Source: CALMEC01 sp964531025 (GTDB lineage: Bacteria; Actinomycetota; Thermoleophilia; Miltoncostaeales; Miltoncostaeaceae). Taken from it: a stretch of 64,000 nucleotides of DNA. A program made the translations under genes and the position numbers. This document shows positions 43,022 to 51,356 of the stretch, in pieces (the stretch's first letter is position 1; every line of letters starts with the position of its first letter). A model generated the notes under the pieces. The model did not search any database, was not told the DNA's origin, and worked only from the letters and a program-made list of their open reading frames with translations. Where the stretch lies: contig CAZHDY010000001.1 of NCBI GenBank assembly GCA_964531025.1, forward strand, positions 1,426,001 through 1,490,000. Direction: 5' to 3'.

Positions 43022-44649
43022 CTGACATCCCTGCCCCGCCTGCCGGTTCGACGGACGGCGGGAGCGTCGATCCGCACCCCGGCGATGGCGACGACACCAG
43101 GATCACGCGCGACGTCATGAAGATCGCGATCGCGGTCGTGCTCGGCATGATCATGGCGATCCTGGACACGACCGTGGTGAACGTCGCGCTACCCACGTTC
43201 CAGACCGAGTTCGACGTGACCGCGTACTCGACGGTGGCGTGGACCGTCACGGCCTACACCCTGGCCCTGGCGGCGATCATTCCCGTGACCGGCTGGGCCG
43301 CGGACCGCTTCGGCACCAAGCGTCTGTACATCATGGCGCTGACGCTGTTCACGCTGGGTTCGGTGCTCTGTGCCGCGGCGTGGAGCATCGAGTCGCTGAT
43401 CGTCTTCCGGGTGCTTCAGGGTCTCGGAGGCGGGATGCTGATGCCGCTGGGCATGACCATCCTGACCAGGGCTGCCGGCCCGGCGCGGATGGGTCGACTC
43501 ATGGCGATCCTGGGTGTCCCGATGCTGCTGGGCCCGATCCTCGGACCGATCGTTGGAGGCTGGCTGATCGACTCCGCCTCGTGGCACTGGATCTTCCTGA
43601 TCAACCTGCCGCTCGGGGTGATCGCGATCGCCTACGCGGCATGGGCGCTCGCACCCGACGCGCCGGAACCCGGTGAGACCTTCGACCTCGTCGGCATGTT
43701 GCTGATGTCCCCCGGGCTGGCCCTGTTCCTCTACGGCGTCTCGTCCATTCCGGCTGCGGGCACGGTGATGGCGACGAGCGTCCTTCTTCCGGGGCTGCTC
43801 GGGGTCCTGCTGATCCTCGCGTTCGTGGTGTGGGCCTTCCGCCCGAAGCATCCGCTCCTGGACCTCCGGTTGTTCAAGAACCGTGACCTGACGGTCGCGA
43901 CGATCGTGATGTTCACGTTCGCGGCGGCGTTCTTCGGTGCGATGCTGCTGGTGCCGACCTACTTCCAGGACGTGCACCGCGAGAGCGTCCTGATGGCCGG
44001 GTTGCTGGTCGCACCACAGGGGTTGGGCGCGATGGTAACCATGCCGATCGCCGGTGCCCTCGCCGACCGCGTCCCGGTCGGTCGCATCGTGCCGTTCGGG
44101 CTTCTCGCCATCGTGATCGGAACGACCGGGTTCGCGCTCAACACCGGCACCGATGCGACCTACTGGGTCCTCATCACCTATCTGTTCGTCATGGGCCTGG
44201 GGATGGGCGCCACGATGATGCCGATCTTCACAGCGGCGCTGAAGACGTTGGAGCACTCGCAGGTGGCACGCGGTTCGACCCTGCTCAACGTCATCCAGCA
44301 GGTCGCCGCCTCCGTCGGGGTCGCCCTCATCGCGGTGGTGCTGACCAACCGGCAGAACGCCTCCGAACCGCTGTCGGCCCTCCGGGCGATCGGCGAGGCC
44401 GAGCAGACCGGCGGCCAGCCGCCCGCATGGGCGGAGCAGGTGGCCCAGAGGCTGGGTGACGCCTTTCAGGGCATCGCCATGACGGACCTGGCTCAGGCCT
44501 TCCGGACGACGTACTGGGTGGCCGTCGCCGCTCTCGTCGTCACCTTCGTTCCCGCGGCGTTCCTGCCGCGCCGACACCAGCACACCCATACGCCTGACGC
44601 CGGGGACGGACACGGGGCATCCACGGAGGGTCCACCGGTCCTCCACTAG
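43018..44649 (+). CDS. MFS multidrug efflux pump, DHA2 (EmrB/QacA) family
   Basis: A 543-residue protein with 14 membrane segments, the DHA2 count. After a polar N-terminus comes ILDTTVVNVALPTFQ (motif D1) near 45, WAADRFGTKRLY (motif A) near 93 and GRLMAILGVPMLLGPILGPIVGGWL (motif C) near 160. The C-terminus is His/Thr-rich. It expels lipophilic toxic compounds using the proton gradient. Co-translation with the MarR regulator (ATGA) points to ligand-induced drug resistance. It is the end of the rightward block. Confidence 0.92.
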   Translation: MTDIPAPPAGSTDGGSVDPHPGDGDDTRITRDVMKIAIAVVLGMIMAILDTTVVNVALPTFQTEFDVTAYSTVAWTVTAYTLALAAIIPVTGWAADRFGTKRLYIMALTLFTLGSVLCAAAWSIESLIVFRVLQGLGGGMLMPLGMTILTRAAGPARMGRLMAILGVPMLLGPILGPIVGGWLIDSASWHWIFLINLPLGVIAIAYAAWALAPDAPEPGETFDLVGMLLMSPGLALFLYGVSSIPAAGTVMATSVLLPGLLGVLLILAFVVWAFRPKHPLLDLRLFKNRDLTVATIVMFTFAAAFFGAMLLVPTYFQDVHRESVLMAGLLVAPQGLGAMVTMPIAGALADRVPVGRIVPFGLLAIVIGTTGFALNTGTDATYWVLITYLFVMGLGMGATMMPIFTAALKTLEHSQVARGSTLLNVIQQVAASVGVALIAVVLTNRQNASEPLSALRAIGEAEQTGGQPPAWAEQVAQRLGDAFQGIAMTDLAQAFRTTYWVAVAALVVTFVPAAFLPRRHQHTHTPDAGDGHGASTEGPPVLH

Positions 44650-44751
44650 ATGAACTCGATGAGTAGTGCGTCGCCGTCGCGACTGCGCCCGTCTCACGCC
44701 CGGCGATCGCCGGAGTGACGGCGCTCCTCGGCCCCCTGGTCCCTCTGCTCC

Positions 44752-44770
44752 CCGGTCCCCGGCGGACCGG
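44752..44770. terminator. Weak hairpin between convergent genes
   Basis: ccggtcc and ggaccgg pair around a five-base loop in the 123-base gap between the MFS and tatC genes. No T-run follows on either side, so a terminator role is only possible. Confidence 0.3.
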
Positions 44771-44772
44771 GA

Positions 44773-45576
44773 TCAGGGGGTGCGGGTCACCGGAGCGGCC
44801 TCGTCACCGGACGACGACTCGTCGTCCGTGCGGTTCCAGGGGGCCTCGCGTCCGAAGATCTTCGCCAGGAAGTACCCGAGCACGTAGAGCAGAAGCTGGG
44901 GTGCCATCAGCATGAGCATGCTGAAGGGGTCGCCACCGGGGAGCGCGGCCGCCACCACGGCGATGATGACGACGGCGATCCGCCAGTTCTTCTTGTAGAC
45001 GTCCGCCTGCACGATCCCGATGCGGGCGAGGCCGAGCATGGCGACGGGCAACTCGAACATCAGCCCGGTCCCGAGTACGAACATGCTGACGAAACCGTAG
45101 TAGTCCTGCGCCCGCAGCTGGGTTGCGAAGAGGTCGTCACCGAACGACTGCAGCCATTCGAGGGCGACGGGGAGGACGAGGTAGTACCCGAACGCGGCAC
45201 CGACGAAGAAGAGACCGGAAATGGCGGCCACGATCACGAGCATCTTGCGTCGCGGCTGATCGTCGACGGCGGGGATGATGAAGGCGTAGAACTGGTAGAA
45301 CCAGAACGGGAGCGACACGATCAGCGCCGCGTAGGCACTCACCTTGACGACGGTGAAGAACGCCTCGGTCACGGCGAGGGTCACGAGTACCTGGTCGCCG
45401 GGGAGCGGACGCTGGAGCCACGAGAGCACGTCCTGGTGGAAGGCGAACATGACGCCGAAGGCGACGACCAGCACGGCGATGCTGACGAAGATGCGGCGCC
45501 GCAACTCGTCGAGGTGTTCGATGATCGTGAGCTTCTCGTCCGGCCGGACCCGGCGGACGAAGGAGAGCCGTCCCAT
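44773..45576 (-). CDS. tatC: Twin-arginine translocase subunit TatC
   Basis: A 267-residue protein with six membrane segments. HLDELRRRIFVSI (about 20-32) is the conserved cytoplasmic N-terminal motif that recognises twin-arginine signals, and FYQFYAFIIPAV near 90 is the conserved second-loop motif. With TatA it exports folded proteins. Its ATG overlaps the last base of the tatA stop (TGATG), so both are co-translated. The C-terminus is acidic and charged. Length is normal for the family. Confidence 0.95.
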   Translation of the reverse strand: MGRLSFVRRVRPDEKLTIIEHLDELRRRIFVSIAVLVVAFGVMFAFHQDVLSWLQRPLPGDQVLVTLAVTEAFFTVVKVSAYAALIVSLPFWFYQFYAFIIPAVDDQPRRKMLVIVAAISGLFFVGAAFGYYLVLPVALEWLQSFGDDLFATQLRAQDYYGFVSMFVLGTGLMFELPVAMLGLARIGIVQADVYKKNWRIAVVIIAVVAAALPGGDPFSMLMLMAPQLLLYVLGYFLAKIFGREAPWNRTDDESSSGDEAAPVTRTP

Positions 45577-46034
45577 CAGTCCTGTGGCGGTGAGCCGGGC
45601 GGAGTCTCCCCGTCCACGGTGACACCCTCATGAGGGTCGTCATCCGGCGCCGTGTCGTCCTGCATCATCGCCGTGGGCCCCTCAGGCAGTGCTCCGTCGT
45701 CCGCCTGACGGGTGATGAGCACACCGTCGAGGAGGTCGTCGTCCGATTCGGCCGCGGCCTCGGCGGTGACGGCGGCGCCCTTGCGGGTGATGAGCGGCGT
45801 TTCCCTGGGACCCAACGCCGGCGCGCCGGCCGGCGCCTTCTTGGTCGGTGGCTCGGACTTCAGGTCTTCCACGTCCACCACCCGCGACACCTCGTCGCTC
45901 AGTTGCGACATCTGCTTCTTGGCCTCTCTCAGGCTTCGGCCGACCTGACGGCCGAGCTCCGGAAGCCGCTTCGGTCCGAAGACGACCAGAGCGATGATGA
46001 GGACGATTCCGATTTGGATGGGCGAGAAATCCAC
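45576..46034 (-). CDS. tatA: Sec-independent translocase subunit TatA/TatB
   Basis: A 152-residue protein: one membrane helix (about 4-20), the FGPKRLPELGRQVGRSLREAKK amphipathic hinge and helix split as FGPKRLPELGRQ (20-31) and SLREAKK after it, then a long acidic, disordered tail. The length is TatB-like, but the hinge is TatA-like, so a TatB role cannot be excluded. The GTG at 46034 lies 6 bases after a TACCCT -10 box and is probably leaderless. No second tatA/B gene is in this window. Confidence 0.9.
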   Translation of the reverse strand: MDFSPIQIGIVLIIALVVFGPKRLPELGRQVGRSLREAKKQMSQLSDEVSRVVDVEDLKSEPPTKKAPAGAPALGPRETPLITRKGAAVTAEAAAESDDDLLDGVLITRQADDGALPEGPTAMMQDDTAPDDDPHEGVTVDGETPPGSPPQD

Positions 46035-46040
46035 GGCGAC

Positions 46041-46046
46041 AGGGTA
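46041..46046 (-). promoter_or_regulatory. -10 box of a leaderless promoter (TACCCT)
   Basis: TACCCT on the minus strand is 6 bases before the GTG of the tatA gene, so tatA-tatC mRNA should begin at the start codon. Confidence 0.55.
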
Positions 46047-46328
46047 TCCCACGATCGCCCGCCACGCGAACGCAGGAACCGGAACTATCACCGTCATCGG
46101 ATGGATGAGACCCAGATGGGTCGTGCCACGGGGGTCGCGGCATGGTGCGCGCCCCGGGGGCCGCGGATGCGCTCCTTGTCCACTCGCCCGCCCCGGGCCG
46201 GCCACGGTGACGTACCGAACGTGTCCACGCTCCCCGGCCCGCCCATCTCGTCGGGCACGACCGTGAGGTTGTGATGCCCCCTACGATGTCTCCACGACGG
46301 TCCGTCTGTCCCGATCCCGAGGCCCTTC

Positions 46329-46625
46329 ATGAACGACGTCGCCCGCGACGCACTGGTGCGCCAGATGCGCGAGCAGATCATCGACAACGACATCCGCATC
46401 ATCGCGGCCATCAATCGCCGGCTGGAGCTCGTCGCGCGGCTGCGTGAGTACAAGGAGGCCCATGGCATGGCGTTCGTGGACCAGTCCCGCGAGGCGTGGA
46501 TGCACCAGTACCTGCAGGGCGTGAACCATGGCCCGCTGTCCGACGAGGGCCTCCACGCGATCTACGAGGACCTGCTGGAGCTGACGAAGCGGGAGACCGG
46601 TGGCGGCGGGAACCCGGACGACTGA
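46329..46625 (+). CDS. Chorismate mutase, AroQ class
   Basis: A 98-residue all-helical chorismate mutase, making prephenate for phenylalanine and tyrosine synthesis. IDNDIRIIAAINRRLELVARL (split as IDNDIRIIAA and INRRLELVARL, about 18-38) is the long first helix with the active-site arginines. The REYKEAHG that follows carries the conserved lysine; RE near 55 and YEDLLELTK near 80 complete the fold. It is freestanding, with no fused prephenate enzyme. TACGAT at 46282-46287 may be its -10, giving a 35-base leader. Confidence 0.85.
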   Translation: MNDVARDALVRQMREQIIDNDIRIIAAINRRLELVARLREYKEAHGMAFVDQSREAWMHQYLQGVNHGPLSDEGLHAIYEDLLELTKRETGGGGNPDD

Positions 46626-46646
46626 TCCCGGACGATTCCTCGTGTC

Positions 46647-47615
46647 TCACGGAGAGGACGGGCTGAACGACGCGCCCTCATCGGCACGGACGCGTTGTCG
46701 GAGACGCCACAACAGGTAGGCGACCGCCACAGCGCCGAGGGTGAGGTCGAGGCGGCCGGCGAGGCCGACGGCACCGGCCAGAACACACCGGAAGGCCACG
46801 ACCCCGAGGACGACGCGCAGGCCGTCACGTCCGAACACGGGTCCCGACACCCGGGTGCGGAGGATGACGGCGGCCACCGGTAGGGGGGCGACCACGGCGA
46901 GCAGGGTGACCGGCCACGGAGTCGACGTCCCTGCGAGGCCCACGGCGAAGACGCTCAGCGCCGTCGCGACGAACGTCACGGGGACCACACCACGACGTTC
47001 CGGTGTCAGAGCGGACCTCGACCGCCAGAGCGACGGCGATCCACGAAGGCGGATCCCGACGAGGACGAGGGTCGCCATGAGCGCCGCCGAGGCGACGAGC
47101 TGAGGAAGCGGGTCGAGGTTGTACTCGCCGAAGAGCGCCGGAGGAAGAACGAAGAACGCCGCAGCGGCCGACCCGAGCCCGCGGCCGCTCACCCATGGCC
47201 GGTCGCGGTGTCCGGGGAAGAGCAGTTCCACCACCACGATCGTCGAGACGATGCTGACCGTCACGTGGAAGATGGTGAGGCTGGTCGCCAGGATGACGTT
47301 GGTGTGCCAGACCTCGCTGTAGGCCTCGAGGCCACCCTCGTCGAATGGCCGGCGCTCGAACCACCAGCGATCGACGAGGGCTTCCTCCCAGACCGCGTAC
47401 GCGGCGGCGAGCAGGATGAGGCCCCGCAGACCGAGACCGCGGCGGCGGGCGATCTCACGGCAGAGCAGAGCACCGCATCCGTAGAGGGAGACGAACAGGA
47501 TCGTGGTCGGCGGCCAGAGAAGCGAGTCGAGCGGCGGGGTGGCCGTCGAGAGCCACTCACCGAACACCGGGGCGAGCACGAGGACGGCGAGCAGTGGGCT
47601 GCGCAGTCTGGCCAC
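46647..47615 (-). CDS. Polytopic membrane protein, unknown function
   Basis: A 322-residue protein from GTG 47613-47615 with about nine hydrophobic segments. The stretch AAYAVWEEALVDRWW near 72 contains a double Glu in a membrane helix, faintly reminiscent of CPBP (CAAX-type) proteases, but the spacing (EE-x4-R) and the missing His motifs do not fit well. I therefore leave it unassigned. The C-terminus is basic, then acidic. It lies alone, convergent with the chorismate mutase gene and 82 bases from the tRNA on the same strand. Confidence 0.65.
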   Translation of the reverse strand: MARLRSPLLAVLVLAPVFGEWLSTATPPLDSLLWPPTTILFVSLYGCGALLCREIARRRGLGLRGLILLAAAYAVWEEALVDRWWFERRPFDEGGLEAYSEVWHTNVILATSLTIFHVTVSIVSTIVVVELLFPGHRDRPWVSGRGLGSAAAAFFVLPPALFGEYNLDPLPQLVASAALMATLVLVGIRLRGSPSLWRSRSALTPERRGVVPVTFVATALSVFAVGLAGTSTPWPVTLLAVVAPLPVAAVILRTRVSGPVFGRDGLRVVLGVVAFRCVLAGAVGLAGRLDLTLGAVAVAYLLWRLRQRVRADEGASFSPSSP

Positions 47616-47697
47616 GGACGAGAACCTAGTCGTCGGGGCGTCTCTCCTCGCAAAGACGCGGACAACCGCCGACGTGAGCCGTCAACGGTCTCCGGAG

Positions 47698-47771
47698 TGG
47701 GCGATCCTGGACTCGAACCAGGGACCTCATCCTTATCAGGGATGCGCTCTAACCACCTGAGCTAATCGCCC
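47698..47771 (-). tRNA. tRNA-Ile (anticodon GAT)
   Basis: On the minus strand the 74-base sequence folds into a full cloverleaf. The acceptor stem is GGGCGAT/ATCGCCC, the D arm contains AGCTCAGGTGGTTAGAGC, the anticodon stem is CATCC/GGATG around loop CTGATAA (anticodon GAT), and the T arm has GGTTCGAGTCC. The discriminator is A and the CCA is not encoded. No rRNA genes are adjacent. Confidence 0.96.
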
Positions 47772-47840
47772 ATCTGCGACGCGGAAGGGTATCACGAACC
47801 ATGCGGATCGCGGGTCCGACGCCCACGCCGGATCCGGTGG

Positions 47841-48005
47841 GCATCGAGCGTATTCGACCAGGCAGACCCCTCACCACATACGGACCCGGCGATTCCCCGA
47901 CCGGAGGAGATCGCCGCACTGATCTCGTTCCTCGCCTCCCGGCGCGCCGCCAGCATCGTCGGTACCGACGTGGTGATCGACGGCGGCGCGATCAAGACCA
48001 GTTGA
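47841..48005 (+). pseudogene. C-terminal remnant of a short-chain dehydrogenase (SDR)
   Basis: One frame without a start codon ends RPEEIAALISFLASRRAAS then IVGTDVVIDGGAIKTS before a TGA at 48003-48005. This is the typical SDR C-terminus (PEEIA-x2-x-x-FLAS ... G-x-D/V-V-x-DGG). The region before it (from about 47841) gives only weak, short matches, and no Rossmann or YxxxK part exists upstream, where the tRNA begins. It is therefore a 3' relic of a gene truncated at the tRNA side. Confidence 0.75.
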
Positions 48006-48063
48006 CGCGTGGCACCGGTGAACGGGGCCCGACACGCCGTCGGCCGCGAAATGACCGCGGACC

Positions 48064-48069
48064 TATAAT
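48064..48069 (+). promoter_or_regulatory. -10 box of the DUF151 gene (TATAAT)
   Basis: A perfect TATAAT, the only exact consensus -10 noticed in the window. It gives a leader of about 32 bases with GGGGAGG before the ATG at 48108. No clear -35. Confidence 0.6.
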
Positions 48070-48107
48070 GGGATCGGCCGTCAGCGATCCATTCGGGGAG
48101 GTCGGCC

Positions 48108-48590
48108 ATGCAGGAGATGGTGATCTACGGCGTGAGCTTCGACATGGTCGGCAAGCAGCCGATCGTGCTCCTGAAGACGGTCCAGGGCAATAAGTTCCTT
48201 CCCATCTGGATCGGGCACGCCGAGGCAGCGGCGATCCTGATGAAGCTCCAGGGGACGGACTCCCCGCGACCGCTCACCCACGACCTGATGACCGAGATCC
48301 TGGGCGAGCTGAGTTCGTCCATCTCCCGGGTCACGGTGACCGAGCTTCGCGACAACACGTTCTTCGCGCTCATCACCCTCCAGTCCGACGGCAACGAGAT
48401 CGAGATCGATTCTCGTCCAAGTGACGCAATCGCCCTCGCGGTCCGAGCCGGGGCACCCATCTTCGCCTCCGACGACCTCATCGTCGAGAGCGCCATCGAG
48501 TTCGACGACGAGCCCGACGACGCCGAGGACATGGTGAGCAAGTTCAAGGAGTTCCTGGACCAGGTCTCGCCGGACGACTTCGCGACCTAG
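48108..48590 (+). CDS. DUF151 bifunctional nuclease-domain protein
   Basis: A 160-residue protein of the BFN/DUF151 family. The conserved core is visible: VIYGVSFD, KFLPIWIGHAEAAAILMKLQG (as KFLPIWIGHAEA and AILMKLQG, about 30-50), PRPLTHDLM, and IDSRPSDAIALAVR near 100. An acidic C-terminal tail follows. Members have been reported to possess RNase and DNase activity in plants; the bacterial role is unclear. It has its own promoter with a Shine-Dalgarno and is convergent with the HsdR-like gene. Length is normal. Confidence 0.9.
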   Translation: MQEMVIYGVSFDMVGKQPIVLLKTVQGNKFLPIWIGHAEAAAILMKLQGTDSPRPLTHDLMTEILGELSSSISRVTVTELRDNTFFALITLQSDGNEIEIDSRPSDAIALAVRAGAPIFASDDLIVESAIEFDDEPDDAEDMVSKFKEFLDQVSPDDFAT

Positions 48591-48647
48591 TGGATTCAAC
48601 CGCCGGGTCCGCCGACACTCAGCTGAACCGACCGATCTAAGGGCGAA

Positions 48648-49781
48648 TCACTCTTCCACCGCGGGTGACACCGCGACCTCGGCGTTTTCGTACCCGCGAA
48701 CAGTCGCCCGAATCGTGTCGGCGTGGTCATAGATCTCTTCGAGGTTCGCGATCGGGACACGCGTCTCGACCTTCTCACTGTCGAACAACCCGAGGTATTT
48801 CTGCTTCTTCGCATTGAAGTGGAGGCGAGCGATCGGCTTGCGGTTGTTGTCGTCGAGAAGAATCGCGAAGTAGCTCTTCGCGTCGCGCTGCGCGATGCGA
48901 TGGGGCTTCACTTCTCCGCACGCGATGGCCTTAACGATCTGGTACCCCTCGAGTTCCTCGATCGTCGTGACGACCTCGGTGTCGCGATCGAGGTCGGCCT
49001 CCGCGACGTCTTGACTGGTGACCGATTCCGGCTGTTCCTCATCCGCGGGCGACGGGGTGAAGGTTCCCGCACCGAGAGCGGTCTTCAAGCGATCGTTTAC
49101 CTGATCACTGAGAAACTGCTTCATGGCCTTACTCACAAGCCCGGTGAACTGCTCCCGCACCCGCTGGGTGAACATGCCGTCGTAGACCCGTGCTGTCAGG
49201 GCCTTGACCCATTCGTCTGACGGATTCCGGAACTGCTCCGCGATGACCCGCCGGATGGCGCCGACGTACTTGAGCTCCTCGGCGGCGTTGATGATCGAGT
49301 TGAGATCGAAGTCCGCCTTCGAGAGCTTCTTGAGCTCAGGAAGAACGGTCTCGTCGAGGTCGAGCAGATCGAGCACAAGGAATGGGCGGTCATCCATCCG
49401 ATTCGGCGCGTCGAGGTCAGTGAAGAACTGATACTCGATTCCATTGGTCAGGATGGCGATCCGAGCATTCGTGACCGAGAAGTATCGGAACAGCTGCGAC
49501 GCATGCTCGATCCGAAGGCCGTCTCTGGATACCTTGCACTCGATGAGGATCTGGATCTCGTTGTCCTGCATGATCGCGTAGTCGACCTTCTCGCCGCGCT
49601 TCGTGCCGACATCCGCCGTGTACTCAGGAACAACCTCGAGCGGATCGAAGACGTCGTACCCGAGGACCGACGCGATGAACGGCATCACGAAGGCGTTCTT
49701 CGTGGCCTCCTCGGTGGCTATGGCGTCCTTCTGGTTCTCTACCTTCGTGGCAAGAGCTGCCAGCCGTTCACTGAATTCCAT
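48648..49781 (-). CDS. Orphan HsdR N-terminal-like PD-(D/E)XK protein
   Basis: A 377-residue protein. The N-terminal half resembles the type I restriction HSDR_N nuclease module: TEEATKNAFVMPFIASVLGYDVFDP (as TEEATKNAFVMPF and VLGYDVFDP), then the catalytic pattern Asp67 and Glu81-Cys-Lys83 (ECK). The helicase motor of HsdR is absent and no hsdM/hsdS genes are nearby. The C-terminal half has an alpha-helical linker and an independent alpha/beta domain. I chose ATG 49781 because AAGGA precedes it by 8 bases; the frame extends further upstream. Lower GC than its neighbours suggests acquisition. Function as a defence nuclease is inferred. Confidence 0.8.
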   Translation of the reverse strand: MEFSERLAALATKVENQKDAIATEEATKNAFVMPFIASVLGYDVFDPLEVVPEYTADVGTKRGEKVDYAIMQDNEIQILIECKVSRDGLRIEHASQLFRYFSVTNARIAILTNGIEYQFFTDLDAPNRMDDRPFLVLDLLDLDETVLPELKKLSKADFDLNSIINAAEELKYVGAIRRVIAEQFRNPSDEWVKALTARVYDGMFTQRVREQFTGLVSKAMKQFLSDQVNDRLKTALGAGTFTPSPADEEQPESVTSQDVAEADLDRDTEVVTTIEELEGYQIVKAIACGEVKPHRIAQRDAKSYFAILLDDNNRKPIARLHFNAKKQKYLGLFDSEKVETRVPIANLEEIYDHADTIRATVRGYENAEVAVSPAVEE

Positions 49782-50005
49782 CGCTTGATTCCTTGCAATT
49801 CGCGAAATGTGCACAACCCAACAGACACCGCACGGCATCGCCCGCCCGTGCGGGACTCGGCTCTTCAACTGAAGTCGGCGCGCCGCTCCACATATGACGT
49901 CGGCACACACCCGGACGGGCTTTACATCGTGCGTAGCGCTGGGTTCGCGTTCCGCATGAAACCGCCGACGCGAGGCGCCTGCTTTGACCAGCAGACGATC
50001 CCGAC

Positions 50006-50040
50006 CGGGAAAGCCTGGTGCCTGACACCCAGCTTTCCCG
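50006..50040. repeat. Hairpin copy 1 of a repeated stem-loop between parS sites
   Basis: An 8-9 bp outer stem (cgggaaagc / gctttcccg) and an inner stem (ggtg/cacc) enclose cctga. A near-identical hairpin lies 152 bases away at 50158-50188. Confidence 0.6.
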
Positions 50041-50075
50041 AGAACACATCATCCGAGCGACGCGCCGCCGCCGAT

Positions 50076-50091
50076 TGTTTCACGTGAAACA
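50076..50091. promoter_or_regulatory. parS site, perfect (centromere for ParB)
   Basis: TGTTTCACGTGAAACA is an exact match to the consensus parS. The palindrome extends to cgattg...caatcg, 24 bases in all. ParB binds it to organise origin segregation. It lies 300 bases downstream of parB. Confidence 0.95.
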
Positions 50092-50157
50092 ATCGGTTCA
50101 TTTCCAGGTATTTCATCTTGGATCACCCGCTTGAGACGGCCACCCCGAACCACGCGC

Positions 50158-50188
50158 GGAAAGCTTGGTGGCTGACACCCAGCTTTCC
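50158..50188. repeat. Hairpin copy 2 of a repeated stem-loop between parS sites
   Basis: ggaaagct/agctttcc with the inner ggtg/cacc stem. It shares gctgacacccagctttcc with copy 1 except for one base. Together with the parS sites this is all I see in the 612-base gap before parB. Confidence 0.6.
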
Positions 50189-50323
50189 GACGCGGCCCTG
50201 CACGACGACAACCGAACATCGCGTGCCTGGGTCGGTGCTCACAGCCGCCAGTTGGACCCAGCACGACAGATCGCCGGGTAAACCAGACGCCGGACAATCC
50301 AGGCACGGTTGCTCGCTCAGCAA

Positions 50324-50339
50324 TGTTTCACGTGAAACA
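50324..50339. promoter_or_regulatory. parS site, perfect
   Basis: A second exact TGTTTCACGTGAAACA, 248 bases from the first and 55 bases after the parB stop. Confidence 0.95.
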
Positions 50340-50393
50340 TCCCTGGGCTTTCCAGGGCTTTCAGACCCCAAACAGCCTGAACACCCGCGTCCA

Positions 50394-51356
50394 TCAGTCG
50401 GACTCGGCCTCCGCCCGAGCCGCCTCCAGGCGCTCGAGGGTTCGCGTCAGGGACTCGGCGTCGGGGAAGCGAAGCTCGACGACGGCGCCCTCTCCCGACG
50501 GGCGCACGCGCACCGGCACCTCGAAGGCACCGTAGAAGGTCTCCAGGACACGCTCGCCTCCCTCGACCTCCGTGCGGCGCTTCTTCCGGAACATCTCCGG
50601 GATCGACTCTGTCTTGGCCAGGGCCTCTGCCTGCCGGACGGAAAGTCGCTCGTCGACGATGCGCTCGGCCATCCGACGGCGGGCCGCGGCACCGTCAGCG
50701 GCAAGCACGGCACGTGCATGCCCCTCTCCGAGACGGCCCTCGGACACCATCTCCTGCACGACGTCGGGGAGCTCTAGCAGTCGCAGGACGTTGGTGATCG
50801 CCGATCGACTCCGCCCGAGCGTCCGCGAGACATCCTCGTGCGTGCGGCCGAAGTCCTCGACCAGCGCAGCGATCGCATGAGCAAGCTCGATGGGGTTCAG
50901 GTCCTCACGCACGACGTTCTCGATGAGCGCCATCTCGAGCTGTTCACGCTCATCGGCTTCCCGGATGAGTGCGGGTATCCGTGTCAGACCCGCACGCTGC
51001 GCCGCACGCCAGCGCCGCTCACCGGCGATGAGGACGAAACCGTCACCCTCGGTCCGCACGACCACGGGCTGGACCAGACCCCGTTCCCGGAGCGAGCTCG
51101 CAAGCGCCTCCAGGGCGGCCTCGTCGAATCGACGGCGCGGCTGATCCGGGTTGCGCGCGATGCGTGACACCTCGAGCATGACCAGATCGCCCGCCACAGG
51201 ACCCTGGTCCCCACCCGTCGTCGGCGTTCCACGATCAACAGGCGTGTCCGCATCGGAAACCCCGTCGGCGCCGGTCGTCGGTTTGGCCACCTCGGCGGCC
51301 GCGCCGCCGAGCAACGCCGACAACCCGCGTCCCAAACGTTGTGGTCGATCAGCCAC
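50394..51356 (-). CDS. parB: Chromosome-partitioning protein ParB/Spo0J
   Basis: A 320-residue CTP-dependent DNA clamp that loads at parS and recruits condensins and ParA. The start (MADRPQRLGRGLSALLG) is the usual ParB N-terminus that stimulates ParA. NPDQPRRRFDE (69-79) opens the CTP-binding domain; GERRWRAA (112-119) is the CTP-contacting motif. The central helix-turn-helix is near 170-195 (TLGRSRSAITNVLRLLELP), followed by the dimer domain at the C-terminus. GTG 51356 overlaps the parA stop by 8 bases. parS sites lie just downstream. Confidence 0.96.
   Translation of the reverse strand: MADRPQRLGRGLSALLGGAAAEVAKPTTGADGVSDADTPVDRGTPTTGGDQGPVAGDLVMLEVSRIARNPDQPRRRFDEAALEALASSLRERGLVQPVVVRTEGDGFVLIAGERRWRAAQRAGLTRIPALIREADEREQLEMALIENVVREDLNPIELAHAIAALVEDFGRTHEDVSRTLGRSRSAITNVLRLLELPDVVQEMVSEGRLGEGHARAVLAADGAAARRRMAERIVDERLSVRQAEALAKTESIPEMFRKKRRTEVEGGERVLETFYGAFEVPVRVRPSGEGAVVELRFPDAESLTRTLERLEAARAEAESD

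Noticed and set aside
46647..47615. CPBP/CAAX-type protease
   Set aside because: The EE-x4-R spacing and lack of the downstream His motifs do not match the family.
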